From NCBI GenBank assembly GCA_964593865.1, contig CAZQKE010000022.1, positions 1 to 26,128 on the forward strand: 26,128 nt of DNA, read 5' to 3'. The position numbers and the translations under genes are program-made. Shown here piece by piece: positions 23,446 through 26,128 of this stretch. The notes below the pieces were generated by a model. The model did no database searches and was not told the origin of the DNA. It saw nothing but the letters and a program-made list of their open reading frames with translations. Within the stretch, counting starts at the first letter, position 1. Each line of letters opens with the position of its first letter. The stretch is from CAZQKE01 sp964593865 (lineage in GTDB: Bacteria > Chloroflexota > Anaerolineae > JAAYZQ01).

Positions 23446-24755
23446 CAAAAGAAGAAGCACGAAATATCGCAGAGGAAGCGTATATTTTTGCCTACCCCAT
23501 GCTGGAAAACTACAAAACCATGTACGGCCAGGCGGTAGATGAGAATTCGGGCGCTTACCTGGCTCCTTTCAACAAATTCTTCCATTTTCAACATCTTTTG
23601 GGGCCGGAATTCACCCAAATCGTCGCGCCCAACAACGACACCCTCTACTCCATGTCCTGGCTGGACCTGGGCACGGAGCCGCTCATCCTGAGCCTGCCCG
23701 ACTTTGGCGACCGCTATTTTGTGGTCCAGATGGTGGATATGTACACCCACAACATTGAGTACATCGGCGCCCGCACCACCGGCTTCCAGGGCGGGACCTT
23801 TCTCATCGCCGGGCCGGGTTGGGATGGCGAGGTCCCCGATGGGCTGGACGGCGTGCGCCGCAGCGAAAGCCGCTTTGTCTTTTTGCTGGAACGAACCGCC
23901 GTTTCCGGCCCGGACGACGTGCCCGCCGTCCTGGACCTGCAAGCCCAATTCAACCTCACCCCTCTGAGCGAGTACCTGGGCCGACCTGCGCCCCTGCCTG
24001 CCCCCACGCCCGATTTCCCGCCCTACGACGCCGAAAAAGCCGAATCCATTGAATTCATCGGCTACTTTAACTTTTTGATGCAGTATGCCGAAATCCATCC
24101 CAGCGAAAAAGAACTGTTTGAGCGATTCGCCAAGATCGGCATCGGGCCGGGCTTGCCCTTCGACGCCGAGGCCCTGGACCCGGAGATCCGCCAGGCGATA
24201 GCCGAGGGCGTGGCCTCCGGCATGGAAAAGATCAAAGAGGCCAGCCTGAAGGTAGGCCGCGAGGTCAACAACTGGACCCTGATCGGTGAGGGATTCGGCT
24301 ACCGCTCCATGATGCAGGGCAAGTACCTGCTGCGGGCTGCCGCCGGGCTGCGCGGGCTGTACGGCAACAACCCCGACGAAGCCTACAACTTTATGGGGAC
24401 CAAAGACGCCGACGGCGACCCGCTGGACGCCGCCAAACACAACTACTTCCTGCACTTTGAAACGCCGCCGCCGGTGCGGGCCTTCTGGTCGATCAGCATG
24501 TACAAACTGCCGGAGACGCTGTTTGTGGAGAACCCCATCAAACGGTACACCATCGGCGACCGCACGCCGGGCCTGCGCTACAACGAGGACGGCTCCCTGG
24601 ACGTTTACATCCAACACGAATCCCCCGGCCCGGATAAAGAATCCAACTGGCTGCCGGCGCCCGACGGCCCCTTCATGCTCGGCCTGCGCATCTACTGGCC
24701 CAAGCCGGAGATCCTGGAAGGCAAATGGAAGCCGCCCTTCGTCCGGAAGGCATAA
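23442..24755 (+). CDS. DUF1254/DUF1214 domain protein
   Basis: The 437-residue protein has an N-terminal DUF1254 region (about 10-140: AYIFAYPMLENYKTMY, the APNNDTLYSMSWLDL block, then YFVVQMVDMYTHN) and a C-terminal DUF1214 region (about 340-435: RAFWSISMYKLPETLFVEN, and GLRIYWPKPEILEGKWKPP at the end). The family is widespread but its activity is not established. Unlike many relatives it lacks a signal peptide, so it may be cytosolic. The start overlaps the hydrolase stop by 4 bp, and GGAGGTAACG lies within the end of that gene, so the two are translationally coupled. An 11-bp stem hairpin follows at 24788-24819. Confidence 0.93.
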   Translation: MTKEEARNIAEEAYIFAYPMLENYKTMYGQAVDENSGAYLAPFNKFFHFQHLLGPEFTQIVAPNNDTLYSMSWLDLGTEPLILSLPDFGDRYFVVQMVDMYTHNIEYIGARTTGFQGGTFLIAGPGWDGEVPDGLDGVRRSESRFVFLLERTAVSGPDDVPAVLDLQAQFNLTPLSEYLGRPAPLPAPTPDFPPYDAEKAESIEFIGYFNFLMQYAEIHPSEKELFERFAKIGIGPGLPFDAEALDPEIRQAIAEGVASGMEKIKEASLKVGREVNNWTLIGEGFGYRSMMQGKYLLRAAAGLRGLYGNNPDEAYNFMGTKDADGDPLDAAKHNYFLHFETPPPVRAFWSISMYKLPETLFVENPIKRYTIGDRTPGLRYNEDGSLDVYIQHESPGPDKESNWLPAPDGPFMLGLRIYWPKPEILEGKWKPPFVRKA

Positions 24756-24780
24756 ACCGGCGATTCACCCCGCCCTTTGG

Positions 24781-24860
24781 GACTTGCGGCCGACCGCCCG
24801 CGCAGGCAGGCGGTCGGCCAACGGCCCACAAGGTGCGGTTTCAACCGCTTCCCTTGCGCC
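24781..24860 (+). repeat. GCGGTTTCAACCGC-type repeat (copy 4) with strong hairpin
   Basis: GGCCGACCGCC (24788-24798) pairs perfectly with 24809-24819 over a 10-nt loop, and the core GCGGTTTCAACCGC follows at about 24835-24848. The hairpin lies 33 bp after the DUF1254 stop and may end that transcript. The core is about 65 bp before the radical SAM start codon. Confidence 0.65.
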
Positions 24861-24912
24861 ACTCCGATCCGCGTTTTTCCGTAAATCCGCGGCTCACACC
24901 CCGCAGAAAGAC

Positions 24913-26128
24913 ATGACACCCAACGCACCACCGGCTTTTCACCTGCTGGTCAAACCGACGGGGGCGGCCTGCAACCTGGACTGCAAATACTGCTTTTTCC
25001 TCTCCAAAGAGGCATTGTACCCCGGCAGCCCCTTCCGCATGAGCGACGAGGTCCTGGAGACCTACATCGCCCAATTGTTCGCCGCCCACCGCGTACCGGA
25101 GGTCAACGTTGCCTGGCAAGGGGGCGAACCGACCCTGATGGGCCTGGATTTCTTCCGGCGTGCGGTCGCCCTGGCCGAAAAATACAAAAAGCCGGGGCAA
25201 AAGATCCTCTACACGATCCAGACCAACGGGACCACCCTGGACGACGAATGGGCCGCCTTTTTCAAAGCGCACAACTTTCTCGTCGGCCTCAGCGTGGACG
25301 GCCCCCGGCCTATGCACGACGCCTACCGGGTGGACAAGGGGGGCCGGGGGACCTTTGAGCGGGTGATGCGCGGCTGGGAGCACCTGCGCCGCCATCGGGT
25401 GGATGTCAACATCCTGTGTACCGTCCATGCGGCCAACGGCGATCACCCCCTGGAGGTGTATCACTTTTTCCGCGACGAGATGGGGGCGCGGTTCATCCAA
25501 TTCATCCCTATCGTTGAGCGGGCTACGGAGGAGACCATGCCCCCGGCCGATGAGGGTTGGAGCGAACGGCCGCCGTACACCCAAAAGGGCGACCGGACGA
25601 CAGAGCGCACCATCCGACCGGAGCAGTATGGCCGTTTCCTCATCGCCATCTTTGACGAATGGGTGCGCCGCGACGTGGGCAAGGTGTTCATCCAACACTT
25701 TGATACCGCCCTGGCGAACCGGCTGGGGCTGCCTTCTCCTGTGTGCGTCTTTGCCGAAACGTGCGGATTGGCACTGGCCCTGGAGCACAACGGCGATCTC
25801 TACGCCTGCGACCACTATGTGGAGCCGGACTACCTGCTGGGCAACATCCGGGATACCCCGCTGATAGAGCTGGTTGCTTCGGAAAAGCAGGTGCGGTTCG
25901 GCCTGGATAAGCGGGATACACTGCCCCGTTACTGTCGCCGCTGCAAAGTGCGCTTTGCCTGTCATGGGGGCTGTCCCAAAAACCGCTTCACCCGGACGCC
26001 GGACGGCGAACCGGGCTTGAACTACCTGTGCGCCGGGTACAAAGCCTTTTTCACCCACATTGACCGGCCCATGCGCATCATGGCCGACCTGCTGCGCCGC
26101 GGCCGCGCCCCGGCGGAGATTATGCGCA
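24913..26128 (+). CDS. Radical SAM/SPASM enzyme, anaerobic sulfatase-maturase type (partial, 3' end cut)
   Basis: The open frame runs off the window (405 codons visible). The radical SAM motif CNLDCKYC gives C20, C24 and C27 for the SAM-binding cluster, and a GGEPTLMGLDFF block follows. The C-terminal SPASM region has a string of cysteines (VCVFAETCG, YACDHY, YCRRCKVRFACHGGCPKNRF, LCAGYK), as in enzymes that oxidise a Cys or Ser in sulfatases to formylglycine. The overall order and the LLVKPTGAACNLDCKYCFFL opening fit this family well. No sulfatase is in the window. The start has only a weak ribosome site (AGAAAG). It could also modify another peptide or protein substrate. Confidence 0.9.
   Translation, partial: MTPNAPPAFHLLVKPTGAACNLDCKYCFFLSKEALYPGSPFRMSDEVLETYIAQLFAAHRVPEVNVAWQGGEPTLMGLDFFRRAVALAEKYKKPGQKILYTIQTNGTTLDDEWAAFFKAHNFLVGLSVDGPRPMHDAYRVDKGGRGTFERVMRGWEHLRRHRVDVNILCTVHAANGDHPLEVYHFFRDEMGARFIQFIPIVERATEETMPPADEGWSERPPYTQKGDRTTERTIRPEQYGRFLIAIFDEWVRRDVGKVFIQHFDTALANRLGLPSPVCVFAETCGLALALEHNGDLYACDHYVEPDYLLGNIRDTPLIELVASEKQVRFGLDKRDTLPRYCRRCKVRFACHGGCPKNRFTRTPDGEPGLNYLCAGYKAFFTHIDRPMRIMADLLRRGRAPAEIMR

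Overview
The window is one contiguous stretch of a GC-rich bacterial chromosome. It opens in the 3' end of a 23S rRNA gene and closes inside a radical SAM gene. The gene content points to Chloroflexota, probably an Anaerolineae/Ardenticatenia-like lineage. The clues are a membrane-anchored NBR1-type Ig-like protein, a 910-residue MalT-like LuxR regulator, a GH99-like secreted protein with a Thr/Pro linker, a DNRLRE protein ending in a PEP-CTERM-like tail (VPEAST), and many dispersed intergenic palindromes. This assignment is inferred from family content and was not confirmed by any search.

Layout. 1-668: end of an rRNA operon (23S 3' part, then 5S). 726-1160: small charged helical protein of unknown function. 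1376-5296: same-strand run of a secreted GH99-like protein, hypoxanthine phosphoribosyltransferase and a 701-residue metzincin-like protein. 5360-8245: DNRLRE cell-surface protein, three-LysM L,D-transpeptidase with a consensus promoter, and a CysQ/IMPase-family phosphatase. 8364-9293: PAP2-family membrane phosphatase. 9485-12208: an MIO-type histidine ammonia-lyase-like enzyme followed by an FAD-dependent amine/amino acid oxidase-like protein. 12355-15104, minus strand: a flippase-like membrane protein (LPG synthase TM family) and the NBR1-type Ig-like protein, which looks leaderless. 15225-15296: tRNA-Arg(CCG). 15425-18157: MalT-like regulator. 18372-22504: four membrane proteins (DUF1269, BAX inhibitor-1 family, bile acid:sodium symporter family, SulP with STAS). 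22639-24755: translationally coupled pair of an alpha/beta hydrolase fold protein lacking the usual nucleophile serine and a DUF1254/DUF1214 protein. 24913-end: radical SAM/SPASM enzyme of the anaerobic sulfatase-maturase type, cut by the window edge.

Most of the window reads as housekeeping plus envelope and transport functions. I see no phage, transposase, CRISPR array or defence island. The best candidates for new biology are the serine-less hydrolase coupled to DUF1254/DUF1214, the lyase/oxidase pair, the VPEAST-tailed surface protein, and two families of intergenic repeats. One family is made of long inverted repeats near gene ends. The other carries a GCGGTTTCAACCGC-like core and lies just upstream of three genes. 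Four promoters share the form TTGNNN-17 bp-TAYAMT, a useful local promoter grammar.
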